Source: a virus
IMG/VR virus record: IMGVR_UViG_3300042560_001008
Coordinates: 1-22,996 of that record
Direction: 5' to 3' (one strand)
DNA length: 22,996 bases
The translations under genes were made by a program, and so were the position numbers. The notes beneath the pieces were generated by a model. The model was not told the DNA's origin, ran no database searches, and saw only the letters and a program-made list of their open reading frames with translations. Below are positions 8,311-15,370 of this stretch, in pieces. Positions within the stretch are counted from its first letter, which is position 1. Every line of letters starts with the position of its first letter.

Positions 8311-8494
8311 GAAATGAAGGCCCCTGCAAAGTCGCGGAGTGGAAAAGCACGAACACAAGCGCGCTGTAATCCGAAACGATGCAGGGGTAAATTTGACTTC
8401 ATGATGTGTTATTCTTTGGCCAACGCTCGCTTTCCACGGCTTGCGCTGACGTCGCGTTTCTATCTACGCGGGCGGAATGTGCAAACCGGAGTTT
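8311..8494 (-). promoter_or_regulatory. Leader of replication genes with SD-sequestering inverted repeat
   Basis: This 184-bp gap separates the fusion helicase-methyltransferase from the replication initiator. On the leftward transcript CCCCTGCA (8387-8380) is perfectly complementary to TGCAGGGG (8328-8321), with 51 bases between them. The second arm contains the AGGGG SD of the initiator. A 31-codon ORF (8402-8307, starting MKSNLPLHRF) runs through the hairpin and overlaps the initiator start by an ATGA, so its translation could open the structure. It has no clear SD. No convincing -35/-10 pair was seen, so an internal promoter is uncertain. Confidence 0.45.
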
Positions 8495-11023
8495 TCAAAC
8501 CTCGCCCTCGGTCGACTTCGGCAGGAACTCGGCCATGTCGAACAGGGTTGGGCTGTACGCCTTCACCTGTGCCATCTCGCAGTAGCCCACGGAGCAGCGC
8601 CAGTATTCCTCATTCAACTCCACGCCGACGGCCTTGCGGCCAAGGAGGATCGACTGATAGCCCACGGACCCGATGCCGTGGAACGGGTCCAGAACCGTGT
8701 CGCCAAGATTGGTGTACCGAATGACAAGCCGCTTGATGATGTCCAACTGGAGCGGGCAAACGTGCATCTCCTGATTCCGTCGCGACTGCTCCGAGTTAAG
8801 CGTCCTCATGCGCACGATGTCCGTCCAGATGTCCTTATTACGCGACACCGGAGGGAAAAGCATGAAGGACGCTGGCAGCTTCCCGCAGTCCTCCATCGCC
8901 TTGCACACCTCGACATGCTCGTCGAATGAGTACCCGCCTTTCAGGCTATAGTCCTTCCAGATGCGGATGATGTCTTCGTGTGTCAAATGCTTGAGCGTGT
9001 CAGGATCCGGCAACCTGTTTCCGCTGCTACGCCATAGACCAGCGGCGTCCAGTTGCCAGTTTGCGCGGGTGTATTCGGTCTTAGGCTTGGTGACCGGCGT
9101 ATCCGCGTAGGCGTTGCTCAGGTCGGATGGCAGCTTGCGGAATACCAAGACATACTCAGGCATGCCCGCGCCCATCTTGGTGCCGTCCTTGGCGTTCTCG
9201 CTCCATCCTAGGCGGTACGTCTGATTGTTCTCCCGTACAACGTCCGTGTCGATTGTGATGCGAGCCAGAAGGACAAAGCCGTGTTTTGTGAACGCCGCCG
9301 TTGTCTTGTCGGAAAACGGATTGACAGTAGGCCCACCAAAGCCAGTCACGTTGCCAAACAGGATCCGGTCCTTGACGTGAATCGCGGCAATGCGCCCAGG
9401 GCGAAGCACGCGAAGCAGGTTTGGCACAAGGTGCCCCATCTGCTCAAAGAATGGATCGTCCCCGGTATTGTGCCCGAAGTCGTTGAAGCTCGGGCTGTAC
9501 TCGTATTGATTGCCGAACGGGATGGACGTGCAAATCATGTCCACGGAGTTTTCCTCCATGGCCTCCATCTCCAGAACGCAATCGTTGCGCACGCATTTGA
9601 AATTGTCGCTCTTCACCTCGGCGCGCTCGCAGCCTAGGGTTCTGATAAGTTCCATGGTCGTGATGGTTGTGAGTTTGTTCTTTCGCAGGATGTCGGACAT
9701 GCGCTCCATGAGTTCTTCATGACGCGCCCATTTTTCTTTTAGGACTTCAGCAATCTGGGATTCAGAATCCAGATAGATGATGTGAATGTGAACGGTGTTC
9801 TTCTGCTGGAAACGGTGGATGCGGTGAATGGCTTGGATGAAGTCATTAAACTTGTACCCAACGCCTAGAAAGATGGCGTCAGAGCATGCGTGTTGAAAGT
9901 TGCAACCTGAGCCGGCGATGATCGGCTTGGTTGCCAGGATGCGGTATTCGCCGCGACCGAATGACAAAATCAGGTCCTCCCGCTCTTCTAGGTCCTGACT
10001 CCCGTAAACCGTCTTGGCCTGCGGAATCAACTCCTCGATGGCTTCGCGCTCCGATTCCAAGTCATGCCACAAAAGCCAATGCTTGGCGTCATCGTGCCCA
10101 TGGATGATCTGGGACGCCTTCTGGACTCGCAGGTCGATGGATTCCCGTTTGATCTCTGCACCCGCCTTCAACCCGACGGCGTCGTCGCGCAGAAGTTGAG
10201 CCTGGCCCCATGAGTCCACCTGACCCCATGCCTTCTTGTGGTCAACTTCCAGCTTGTGCCAATGCACCTGGATCTTCGGCAGGCTATAGCCCACGTCTGA
10301 ATACCCAAGGTCCGACGGCTTCTGGATGAACACTGCCCACGACGCGAGCCAGAGCCAGAACTGGCGCTCCATGTGTGGGTAGAGCGTGAGGTTGTTCGCC
10401 TCTGAAGAGTCGCGTTGAAAGAACCGCGTCAACGCCTCGCCGGTGTCCATGATGCCAAGGAATCCGCCGTAGTGGATAAGTTCCTTGTATCGGTTTGGTG
10501 ATGGCGTGGCTGTGAAGACAAAGCGGTACTTCACTGCGCGGAACAGGTTCAGGAAGCTCTGGTAAGTCTTCGTCCCGAAGCCGCGCAACACGCTCGCTTC
10601 GTCCAGACCGGCGCCTGCGAACTGCGCCACGTCAATATCACCATCCCTGACGCGCTCGTAGTTGGTTATGAGGATCCGAGCTTGCGAAGCCTTCGCCTCT
10701 TCGTTTGTGCGGACGTATTCGATTTCCAAACCCATCTTCGGGCCGTCGCTTCGAGTGAACTCCTGACGCACGCCGAGGGGTGCAACGATCAGATACCTCT
10801 GCCCAGTCTTTTCTGTCACCCACTTGGCAATCTGTAGGTGCATGCGCGTCTTGCCCAATCCGAAGTTCGCGAAGATTGCCCTTCGCCCGCCTCGGCATGC
10901 CCACACGCAGATGTCCCGCTGATGCGGGAACAAAGACTTATGCGCGGGCGTCGTCGGCTCAAAGCCCGTGCTCTCAGCCTGCGGAATCTTGCTTTTCAAG
11001 AACTCTAAATATCTTTCGCTCAT
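8495..11023 (-). CDS. SNF2-type helicase fused to DNA methyltransferase
   Basis: An 842-aa two-part enzyme. The N-terminal 450 residues form a superfamily 2 (SNF2-like) ATPase: Walker A FGLGKT (54-59), DEAS box (141-144), TATPSP motif III (171-176) and QAIHRIHRFQQ motif VI (398-408). The C-terminal 370 residues form an amino-methyltransferase with catalytic motif TSIPFG (499-504) before the SAM-binding motif DPFHGIGSVG (779-788), the beta-class order. It would methylate adenine N6 or cytosine N4, perhaps while translocating on DNA. The catalytic motif reads SIPF instead of the usual (D/N/S)PP(Y/F). I recall this variant and the flanking QYEYSPSFNDFGH from other phage helicase-methyltransferases. 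ATG at 11023 lies one base after the previous stop with AAAGAG upstream; ATG 11038 is the alternative. Likely role: protection from restriction or self-marking. Confidence 0.9.
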   Translation of the reverse strand: MSERYLEFLKSKIPQAESTGFEPTTPAHKSLFPHQRDICVWACRGGRRAIFANFGLGKTRMHLQIAKWVTEKTGQRYLIVAPLGVRQEFTRSDGPKMGLEIEYVRTNEEAKASQARILITNYERVRDGDIDVAQFAGAGLDEASVLRGFGTKTYQSFLNLFRAVKYRFVFTATPSPNRYKELIHYGGFLGIMDTGEALTRFFQRDSSEANNLTLYPHMERQFWLWLASWAVFIQKPSDLGYSDVGYSLPKIQVHWHKLEVDHKKAWGQVDSWGQAQLLRDDAVGLKAGAEIKRESIDLRVQKASQIIHGHDDAKHWLLWHDLESEREAIEELIPQAKTVYGSQDLEEREDLILSFGRGEYRILATKPIIAGSGCNFQHACSDAIFLGVGYKFNDFIQAIHRIHRFQQKNTVHIHIIYLDSESQIAEVLKEKWARHEELMERMSDILRKNKLTTITTMELIRTLGCERAEVKSDNFKCVRNDCVLEMEAMEENSVDMICTSIPFGNQYEYSPSFNDFGHNTGDDPFFEQMGHLVPNLLRVLRPGRIAAIHVKDRILFGNVTGFGGPTVNPFSDKTTAAFTKHGFVLLARITIDTDVVRENNQTYRLGWSENAKDGTKMGAGMPEYVLVFRKLPSDLSNAYADTPVTKPKTEYTRANWQLDAAGLWRSSGNRLPDPDTLKHLTHEDIIRIWKDYSLKGGYSFDEHVEVCKAMEDCGKLPASFMLFPPVSRNKDIWTDIVRMRTLNSEQSRRNQEMHVCPLQLDIIKRLVIRYTNLGDTVLDPFHGIGSVGYQSILLGRKAVGVELNEEYWRCSVGYCEMAQVKAYSPTLFDMAEFLPKSTEGEV

Positions 11024-11024
11024 A

Positions 11025-11252
11025 TCATCTCTTTCCATTCCAAACCATGCTCACATAGGCCTGACTAACTCCAAACTCACGCGCCAGCTTCAGGCCTGAT
11101 TCGCCGGTGTCGCGTCGTCGTCTGATTTCCTCGCGTTGCTCTGGCCACAGCTTGAGCGCCACGTACCTGCCAAGGTTGTCGATTCGCCTGTGTTTCACGA
11201 CAGGCTTTGGTGTGCCTAGGAGTTCGCGGACTCGGTCGGGTGAAAGCGTCAC
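11025..11252 (-). CDS. Small HTH DNA-binding protein (75 aa)
   Basis: The C-terminal half reads EIRRRRDTGESGLKLAREF followed by GVSQAYVSMVWNGKR, a typical helix-turn-helix with a recognition helix (SQAYVSMVW). It should bind DNA. The start is GTG at 11252: AGGAGG lies 5 bases upstream and the codon overlaps the previous stop by 4 bases (GTGA). An in-frame ATG at 11279 lies inside the upstream gene and lacks such support. It lies directly before the helicase-methyltransferase, with only one base between the stop and that gene's ATG. A regulatory or DNA-marking partner role is possible but unproven. Confidence 0.8.
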   Translation of the reverse strand: MTLSPDRVRELLGTPKPVVKHRRIDNLGRYVALKLWPEQREEIRRRRDTGESGLKLAREFGVSQAYVSMVWNGKR

Positions 11253-11569
11253 GCCACCCTCCTCTCGCCGCTGTACCATATTCCAGCGCCCTTTTTGCGT
11301 AGCGAGCCGACAAGCCTTTCAGCCCCTCCGTTCAGCATGTCCGCCTTGAACGCGGCCTCTTCTAAGTCCAGGCGCCTCACAGGTCCCGGCTTACTGTTCT
11401 CGCCTGCTCGGCTTCGGTTGCGCTGATGGTTGCCAAGCTCCTGTCCGATGATGCGGGACGTGTGGTGAGGTTTGAGTTCCAGCTTCTCGGCGATGTCTTT
11501 GACGCGATGGCCTGCTTTCGCGAGGCGCGCGGCTTCCTTGCGGATGTCGTCTGGTGTTCTGGGTCTCAT
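11249..11569 (-). CDS. HTH-containing hypothetical protein (106 aa)
   Basis: The first 45 residues contain an HTH-like stretch (EAARLAKAGHRVKDIAEKL, then ELKPHHTSRIIGQ) like the helix-turn-helix of resolvases and small phage regulators. The rest is basic and polar, ending in LVGSLRKKGAGIWYSGERR. ATG at 11569 stands 3 bases after the SSB stop with no clear SD, so translation is probably coupled to SSB. It overlaps the 75-aa HTH gene by 4 bases. The two adjacent HTH proteins may be related regulators. No precise family is recognised. Confidence 0.75.
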   Translation of the reverse strand: MRPRTPDDIRKEAARLAKAGHRVKDIAEKLELKPHHTSRIIGQELGNHQRNRSRAGENSKPGPVRRLDLEEAAFKADMLNGGAERLVGSLRKKGAGIWYSGERRVA

Positions 11570-11572
11570 ACG

Positions 11573-12031
11573 TCAAAACGGTACGTCATCATCGGGCGTT
11601 TGCTCGGTTGCCTTGGTGAACTCCGCAGATGCGGGAGCCGCGGTTTGCGAGACAACGCGAGGCCCTGGCTGTTGCGCCGGCCTTTGCCCGTCCATCCTGC
11701 GCGCGCCACTCACGTACTGCCACCAGTCAACCGTGACCTTCGTTTTCTCGCGCTTCTGCCCCGTCGCCTTGTCGTCCCATTGCTGTTGTGTGAGCCGCCC
11801 TTGCACGAACACGCCGCAACCCTTCTGCATCATCCTAGCAAACGTCTCCGCGCTTTTTCCCCAGATAATCAAGCCGACAAAGGTAACCTCCTCGCGATCC
11901 TCTCCAGCGTCAGTGCGCCACTTGCGATTGATCGCGATTGACGCCTCGACAACGGCTTGGCCTCCGCTGGTGTGTCGCAAGTCCGGATCTCGCGTTAGGT
12001 TTCCGGCGAGTTGAACGCTGTTTAAGTTCAT
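11573..12031 (-). CDS. ssb: Single-stranded DNA-binding protein
   Basis: Binds single-stranded DNA during phage replication and recombination. The 152-aa product has the bacterial-type OB fold, starting MNLNSVQLAGNLTRDPDLRH, then VEASIAINRKWRTDAGE, VTFVGLIIWGKSAETFARMM and KGCGVFVQGRLTQQQW. A Pro/Gln-rich linker leads to an acidic tip ending DDDVPF, the conserved C-terminal docking peptide for partner proteins. ATG at 12031 matches the usual SSB N-terminus and overlaps the upstream stop by 4 bases; the longer in-frame start at 12058 adds unrelated residues. Its place between RuvC-like and HTH genes suits a replication/recombination operon. Confidence 0.95.
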   Translation of the reverse strand: MNLNSVQLAGNLTRDPDLRHTSGGQAVVEASIAINRKWRTDAGEDREEVTFVGLIIWGKSAETFARMMQKGCGVFVQGRLTQQQWDDKATGQKREKTKVTVDWWQYVSGARRMDGQRPAQQPGPRVVSQTAAPASAEFTKATEQTPDDDVPF

Positions 12032-12225
12032 ACAGTTTTCTTGAATCGTTTTTCCCACTTAGACGGAGCGCAAACGCCTCCACCTTTCAAAACCTGAATC
12101 TTCCCGCGCTTTTCAATCTTCGGCTTACGTCCGCCGAGGATGTCGTTGCCGCGTTCTTGGATGTGTTGCCGTTCAATGCCGCTTGGGATGTCCACGCTGA
12201 AATCCAGCGGTTGCATTGGTTTCAC
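12028..12225 (-). CDS. Small basic hypothetical protein (65 aa)
   Basis: Not recognised. The 65-aa product is strongly basic in its second half (GGRKPKIEKRGKIQVLKGGG, ending KWEKRFKKTV), which suggests nucleic-acid contact but is not diagnostic. The GTG start at 12225 overlaps the RuvC-like gene's stop (GTGA) and is preceded by AGGAGG at 8 bases. It overlaps SSB by 4 bases, so it is probably produced with SSB and the RuvC-like nuclease. Confidence 0.7.
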   Translation of the reverse strand: MKPMQPLDFSVDIPSGIERQHIQERGNDILGGRKPKIEKRGKIQVLKGGGVCAPSKWEKRFKKTV

Positions 12226-12662
12226 AGGTTATTCCTCCTCGCATGCTCCAACAAAAGCAGCGCGTCCGCGGTTTTAAGCGTTACGTCCAGGTGCGGGAAT
12301 AGCTCGCAGGCCAACGCCTTCAACCGTCGCTTCCACTGGTCCGACTTCTGCTTGTCGCGGCTGATGCTGAAAGTCTTTTGCCAAGACTTCGGATGCACCC
12401 GGACAAGCGGGTAACCGATGGCGGTGACGATGCCCTCGATTCGACCTAGATTCTGGGCGAGGACGAAGGTCGTAGATTCAGGTCGCTTGCCGCCGCAATA
12501 CTTCGGGACCTCTTCCAAGATGACCTTTGCCGCGCCGTATTCGCGAAGCATAACGTAAATGTCTACAAGGCTTTCCGGCATGTTGTGAAGGTGGACGCCT
12601 TCGTGATCTAGAACGGCGATTCCGCCGCCTTTACCTGGGTCTACTGCAATCAATGTTTTCAT
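12222..12662 (-). CDS. RuvC-like Holliday junction resolvase (146 aa)
   Basis: An RNase H-fold nuclease expected to cut four-way DNA junctions produced by phage recombination and replication. The sequence starts MKTLIAVDPGKGGGIAVLD, giving the first acidic residue Asp8 in the DPG motif. VILEEVPKYCGG supplies Glu50/Glu51, and LKTADALLLLEHARR gives Asp133 near the C-terminus. These acidic positions match the RuvC catalytic set. ATG at 12662 has GGAGG upstream (AGGGAGGAATGACATG context); longer readings to 12779 add a foreign-looking N-terminus. Neighbouring bet-like and nuclease genes support a recombination role. A crossover nuclease acting during packaging is the other possibility. Confidence 0.88.
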   Translation of the reverse strand: MKTLIAVDPGKGGGIAVLDHEGVHLHNMPESLVDIYVMLREYGAAKVILEEVPKYCGGKRPESTTFVLAQNLGRIEGIVTAIGYPLVRVHPKSWQKTFSISRDKQKSDQWKRRLKALACELFPHLDVTLKTADALLLLEHARRNNL

Positions 12663-12663
12663 G

Positions 12664-12816
12664 TCATTCCTCCCTGTTACGTCTGCATGTTTCGGTAAAT
12701 TCCCAACCTTCAATCTCACACCACGTTGACCCGCATTCGTAGTCTCGGAACGTCGCGGTTTCGGTGACAACCCACGCACCGCAGCGGCAGTGCTTTTCGG
12801 GTTTGGTGCAGGTCAT
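12664..12816 (-). CDS. Zinc-ribbon microprotein (50 aa)
   Basis: A 50-aa protein with six cysteines: MTCTKPEKHCRCG, then DYECGSTWCEIEG and ETCRRNREE. The spacing CxC, then YECGS and a final TETC, resembles the zinc-ribbon core seen in the neighbouring 109-aa and 75-aa proteins, so a bound Zn ion is likely. ATG at 12816 overlaps the upstream stop by 4 bases and follows AAGGG at 6 bases. A longer frame to 13044 is an overlapping shadow of the next gene. Function unknown; similar short Cys proteins are common in phage early regions. Confidence 0.7.
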   Translation of the reverse strand: MTCTKPEKHCRCGAWVVTETATFRDYECGSTWCEIEGWEFTETCRRNREE

Positions 12817-13142
12817 GGCTGTCCCTTCGCTCTGTGATACTCCGCAACGTGCGCCTGCGCTTGCGGGTAGGTAGTCGGGACCAGCGGATGGCGGGCGGCG
12901 AGTTTGTCGGCGGCGGATTCGATGCGCTTCACCCGCTCCACAAGCGCGGCGTTGGCGGTGCGGAGTTGGTCGCGTTGCCGAGTGATGCACTGCGTTGTCT
13001 CGTCGTGCCAAGTTCCATCGCCTGCATCCACCATTGATCCGCATTTAAACTGAATCACGAAAGCGTTCATGCAGTTTGGTTGCACTGGGGCGTGGCACTT
13101 CGGGCACACCATTTTGCCGGCGTCAGGTAAATGGTCGCTCAC
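12813..13142 (-). CDS. Zinc-ribbon and coiled-coil protein (109 aa)
   Basis: The product begins MSDHLPDAGKMVCPKCHAP, continues FKCGSMVDAGDGTWHDETTQC, and then has a coiled coil LRTANAALVERVKRIESAA. The N-terminal dozen residues copy those of the next gene upstream (MSDHIPDATKM), and the Zn-ribbon plus coil parallels the 75-aa protein at 14064-14291 (LRTANGALMERVKATEG). It therefore looks like a shuffled composite. The GTG start at 13142 overlaps the upstream stop by 4 bases, with AAAGG 7 bases before it. Predicted Zn binder of unknown role. Confidence 0.75.
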   Translation of the reverse strand: MSDHLPDAGKMVCPKCHAPVQPNCMNAFVIQFKCGSMVDAGDGTWHDETTQCITRQRDQLRTANAALVERVKRIESAADKLAARHPLVPTTYPQAQAHVAEYHRAKGQP

Positions 13143-13471
13143 AGCGTTACCTTTCCGCTCAGAATGTCCTCGACTGGAATCGTAGCGAACTTCCCGCCTT
13201 GAAGTTCCGCGTGGAGTGCGCGGACGGCAGCGCGGAGGGTGGTGAGTTCCGCGGCGGCAAGGTGCGGCCAGTGGGTGCAATAGCTTTCAGTCCCAAGAGG
13301 CGTAAACTCCGAGCACGCGCTAGGCTTCAGCTCATACGGGTGGGCCGTGTAAACGCGACCACCGTGGATCCTGACGACATGGCGCATTTCTCCGCCCGTG
13401 TCGCACTGGACCAAGGCGTTGTAAAACCCATCAGCGAGCATTTTCGTGGCGTCAGGAATATGGTCGCTCAT
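13139..13471 (-). CDS. Hypothetical protein sharing the MSDH N-terminus (110 aa)
   Basis: Not recognised as a family. The 110-aa product starts MSDHIPDATKMLADGFYNAL, nearly the same as the downstream neighbour, then has VRIHGGRVYTAHPYELKPSA and a helical C-terminal stretch (TTLRAAVRALHAELQGG). ATG at 13471 overlaps the ASCH-like gene's stop by 4 bases and has AGGAGGG upstream, so the start is secure. The central beta-rich portion may form a small fold, but there is no visible catalytic motif. Confidence 0.72.
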   Translation of the reverse strand: MSDHIPDATKMLADGFYNALVQCDTGGEMRHVVRIHGGRVYTAHPYELKPSACSEFTPLGTESYCTHWPHLAAAELTTLRAAVRALHAELQGGKFATIPVEDILSGKVTL

Positions 13472-14067
13472 TTCACCCTCCTGAACTCGTAGACCCATAC
13501 GAACGGGTTGGTTTCCCAGTTGGCGTAGATGGATTGCCAGAGGCGGCGGAATACGTCCCTGTGCGGCTGGTATTTCAACCCGTGTTCAGCAAACGAGTGG
13601 GACCTATCCTCGCCAATCTTCACCCCCTCCCACTTCGCATCCTCCTCGCTGATTTCCTGCACCCGCTCCACGCGGACGGCGGTTACCTCCAGGTCGATTC
13701 GGGAGGCCCAGCGGGGCATGTGGATGGAGGGGCGCCATTTTCCGCGCTTGTCCGTCTTATACGGAATGGCGGCAGCGGCGTGCGGACCTGAGTTTGTTGC
13801 CTGATACCAGACCGCTGAACCGAAGTCTGAAGGCTTTGATTTGTCGCACCAATCAACCGCTGCCCACGTCTCCCGCACCCAGATAATGTGGCCGACCTTG
13901 ATCGGCCATTTTTCACGCTCTCCGATTGGAATACCCCAGCAACCTCCCGCCGATGATGGGTAGAAAGTTAAATTGCAGCCTTTGTATGGCCTCCTCGTCT
14001 GTGTCTTCCTTCCGTCGAGAATGGCGCGTACCATCTCGGCGTTGAAGATCATGCCGTGGTGTTTCAT
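13468..14067 (-). CDS. ASCH/PUA-like phage protein (199 aa)
   Basis: A widespread phage accessory protein related to ASCH/PUA folds, which bind nucleic acid or modified bases. Visible landmarks are MIFNAEMVRAILDGRKTQTR (residues 6-25), the loop GHIIWVRETWAAV, and WRPSIHMPRWASRIDLEVTA. The C-terminal FRRLWQSIYANWETNPFVWV completes a pattern seen in many siphovirus proteins. The precise role in phage is not established. ATG at 14067 overlaps the upstream stop by 4 bases and follows GGAGG. Confidence 0.85.
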   Translation of the reverse strand: MKHHGMIFNAEMVRAILDGRKTQTRRPYKGCNLTFYPSSAGGCWGIPIGEREKWPIKVGHIIWVRETWAAVDWCDKSKPSDFGSAVWYQATNSGPHAAAAIPYKTDKRGKWRPSIHMPRWASRIDLEVTAVRVERVQEISEEDAKWEGVKIGEDRSHSFAEHGLKYQPHRDVFRRLWQSIYANWETNPFVWVYEFRRVK

Positions 14068-14291
14068 CGTCCGCCCTCCGTCGCCTTGACTCGCTCCATC
14101 AGCGCCCCGTTCGCCGTGCGCAGCGCGTTGATCTCAGCCGTCAGCTTCACGACCTCACCCCGGAGACAGTCCTTCGTCTGATGCGTCCGGGTGTCCGGCT
14201 TGGACGTGACCACCAACGTCTGGCAGGCGTAGGCTTGTCCGTATGTGTAGAGCGTCGTAAAACGCTCACCGCAGAATGGGCAGGGGTTCAC
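14064..14291 (-). CDS. Zinc-ribbon and coiled-coil protein (75 aa)
   Basis: A short protein starting MNPCPFCGERF, with a CPFC pair, a later AYACQ, THQTKDC and a coil LTAEINALRTANGALMERVK. It has the same plan as the 109-aa gene (CPxC, a Cys about 16 residues on, a further Cys, then LRTAN-AL-ERVK), so the two are likely paralogues. The start is GTG at 14291, which overlaps the nuclease stop by 4 bases and follows an excellent AAGGAGGTG SD. Likely Zn-binding; function unknown. Confidence 0.75.
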   Translation of the reverse strand: MNPCPFCGERFTTLYTYGQAYACQTLVVTSKPDTRTHQTKDCLRGEVVKLTAEINALRTANGALMERVKATEGGR

Positions 14292-15370
14292 AAAGCCACC
14301 TCCTTAACCTTTACCAGCGAAGGCGCGGCCTGCTTCTCCTCGGTGCAGCCTGCGAGCATCGCTTCCATGCGAGCATCCAGCAACTTTCCCTTCTCGCCGG
14401 TCACAGTCTTCACCGCGTCGCGCAGCTTGGTCTTGGCGACCGATACCACCGGCATGAACTGATCTTGCGTGCCGCCAAGCGCCACAAATCTGCCGAACAC
14501 CTGCGCGGGGTCGGTAATGGACTCGCGGACGGCGCCGGGTTTGAGCGTCCACCCAGGCACCGACGCCGGATCCGCTTCGAGCATGCGCTTTGCCTTCGCC
14601 TGCACGGCTTCGACAACGGCTTCAATGGCTGGAATCTGCGCAAGGAACTCCGCCATACGCTCCGGGCTGATGGAAAGTTCCCGACCGTCGCGCGAGACGG
14701 CTAGCGGTGCGTCCGTGGCCAGCTTCTGCGCCTGTGGGCAAACGGCCTTTGCGCGGCAATACTTGCAAGCCTTCGCGCTCGGGATGCGTGGCGCGTCCGG
14801 CATGTGGATGGCGTCGATGATGCCGTTGATCTCGGAGCGTGCCCGGTCGAGGTCGGTCGAGTCATAGGTGCAGGTCGAGACAGGTCCAGCAAGCGGCTGA
14901 ACGATGGCAACCGTGACTGGGTCGGCCCAGTAGTTGTCTGAAGCCAGCACGGCCAAGGCGCGGAGTTGCATGTTGCCGGTCGCGTCGGTGACTTCTCCGC
15001 GGCCGGTCTTGTAGTCGATTACGAGTGCGCGCTTTCCGCATGCGCTCAAGGCAACCTTGTCAGGCTTACCGCTCCAACGCTCGCTGATATGCCACTCGCG
15101 TTCTTCGCGGTAGATCACGGGATTATCCCCGATTGTGATAAGGATTTGCGCTTCCGCCTGCGCCTTGCACGTCTCGAACGTCCTCTCCTCGTCCTCCGTC
15201 AGTGGCGGGTTGACCGTCTCGCCGGCTAGCGCGGCGTGGATCCGGTTGCCGGAATCGGCATCGCTCGAAGGCTGCTCTGGCTGACCTTGCTCCGCGGCAA
15301 ATGAGCCAGGGCAAAGCTGGTACCGCTCCATCGAGGAGGCGGAGGGGAGGTTTTTGCGTTCGTCGCTCAC
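14288..15370 (-). CDS. PD-(D/E)XK nuclease with Cas4/AddB-like Fe-S cysteines
   Basis: A probable 5'-3' exonuclease that resects DNA ends to give single strands for the adjacent annealase. In the 360-aa product, catalytic residues are Asp104 (GKPD), Asp119 and Lys121 (VIDYKTG), and a downstream Gln (MQLRALAV). One cysteine lies early (YQLCPGSF, Cys20) and three lie late (ACKYCRAKAVC; Cys202, 205, 211), the split four-cysteine arrangement of the 4Fe-4S cluster in AddB and Cas4-type nucleases. GTG at 15370 overlaps the Bet stop by 4 bases and follows a GGGGG SD. It takes the place of lambda Exo beside Bet. DUF2800-type annotation is likely. Confidence 0.85.
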   Translation of the reverse strand: MSDERKNLPSASSMERYQLCPGSFAAEQGQPEQPSSDADSGNRIHAALAGETVNPPLTEDEERTFETCKAQAEAQILITIGDNPVIYREEREWHISERWSGKPDKVALSACGKRALVIDYKTGRGEVTDATGNMQLRALAVLASDNYWADPVTVAIVQPLAGPVSTCTYDSTDLDRARSEINGIIDAIHMPDAPRIPSAKACKYCRAKAVCPQAQKLATDAPLAVSRDGRELSISPERMAEFLAQIPAIEAVVEAVQAKAKRMLEADPASVPGWTLKPGAVRESITDPAQVFGRFVALGGTQDQFMPVVSVAKTKLRDAVKTVTGEKGKLLDARMEAMLAGCTEEKQAAPSLVKVKEVAL

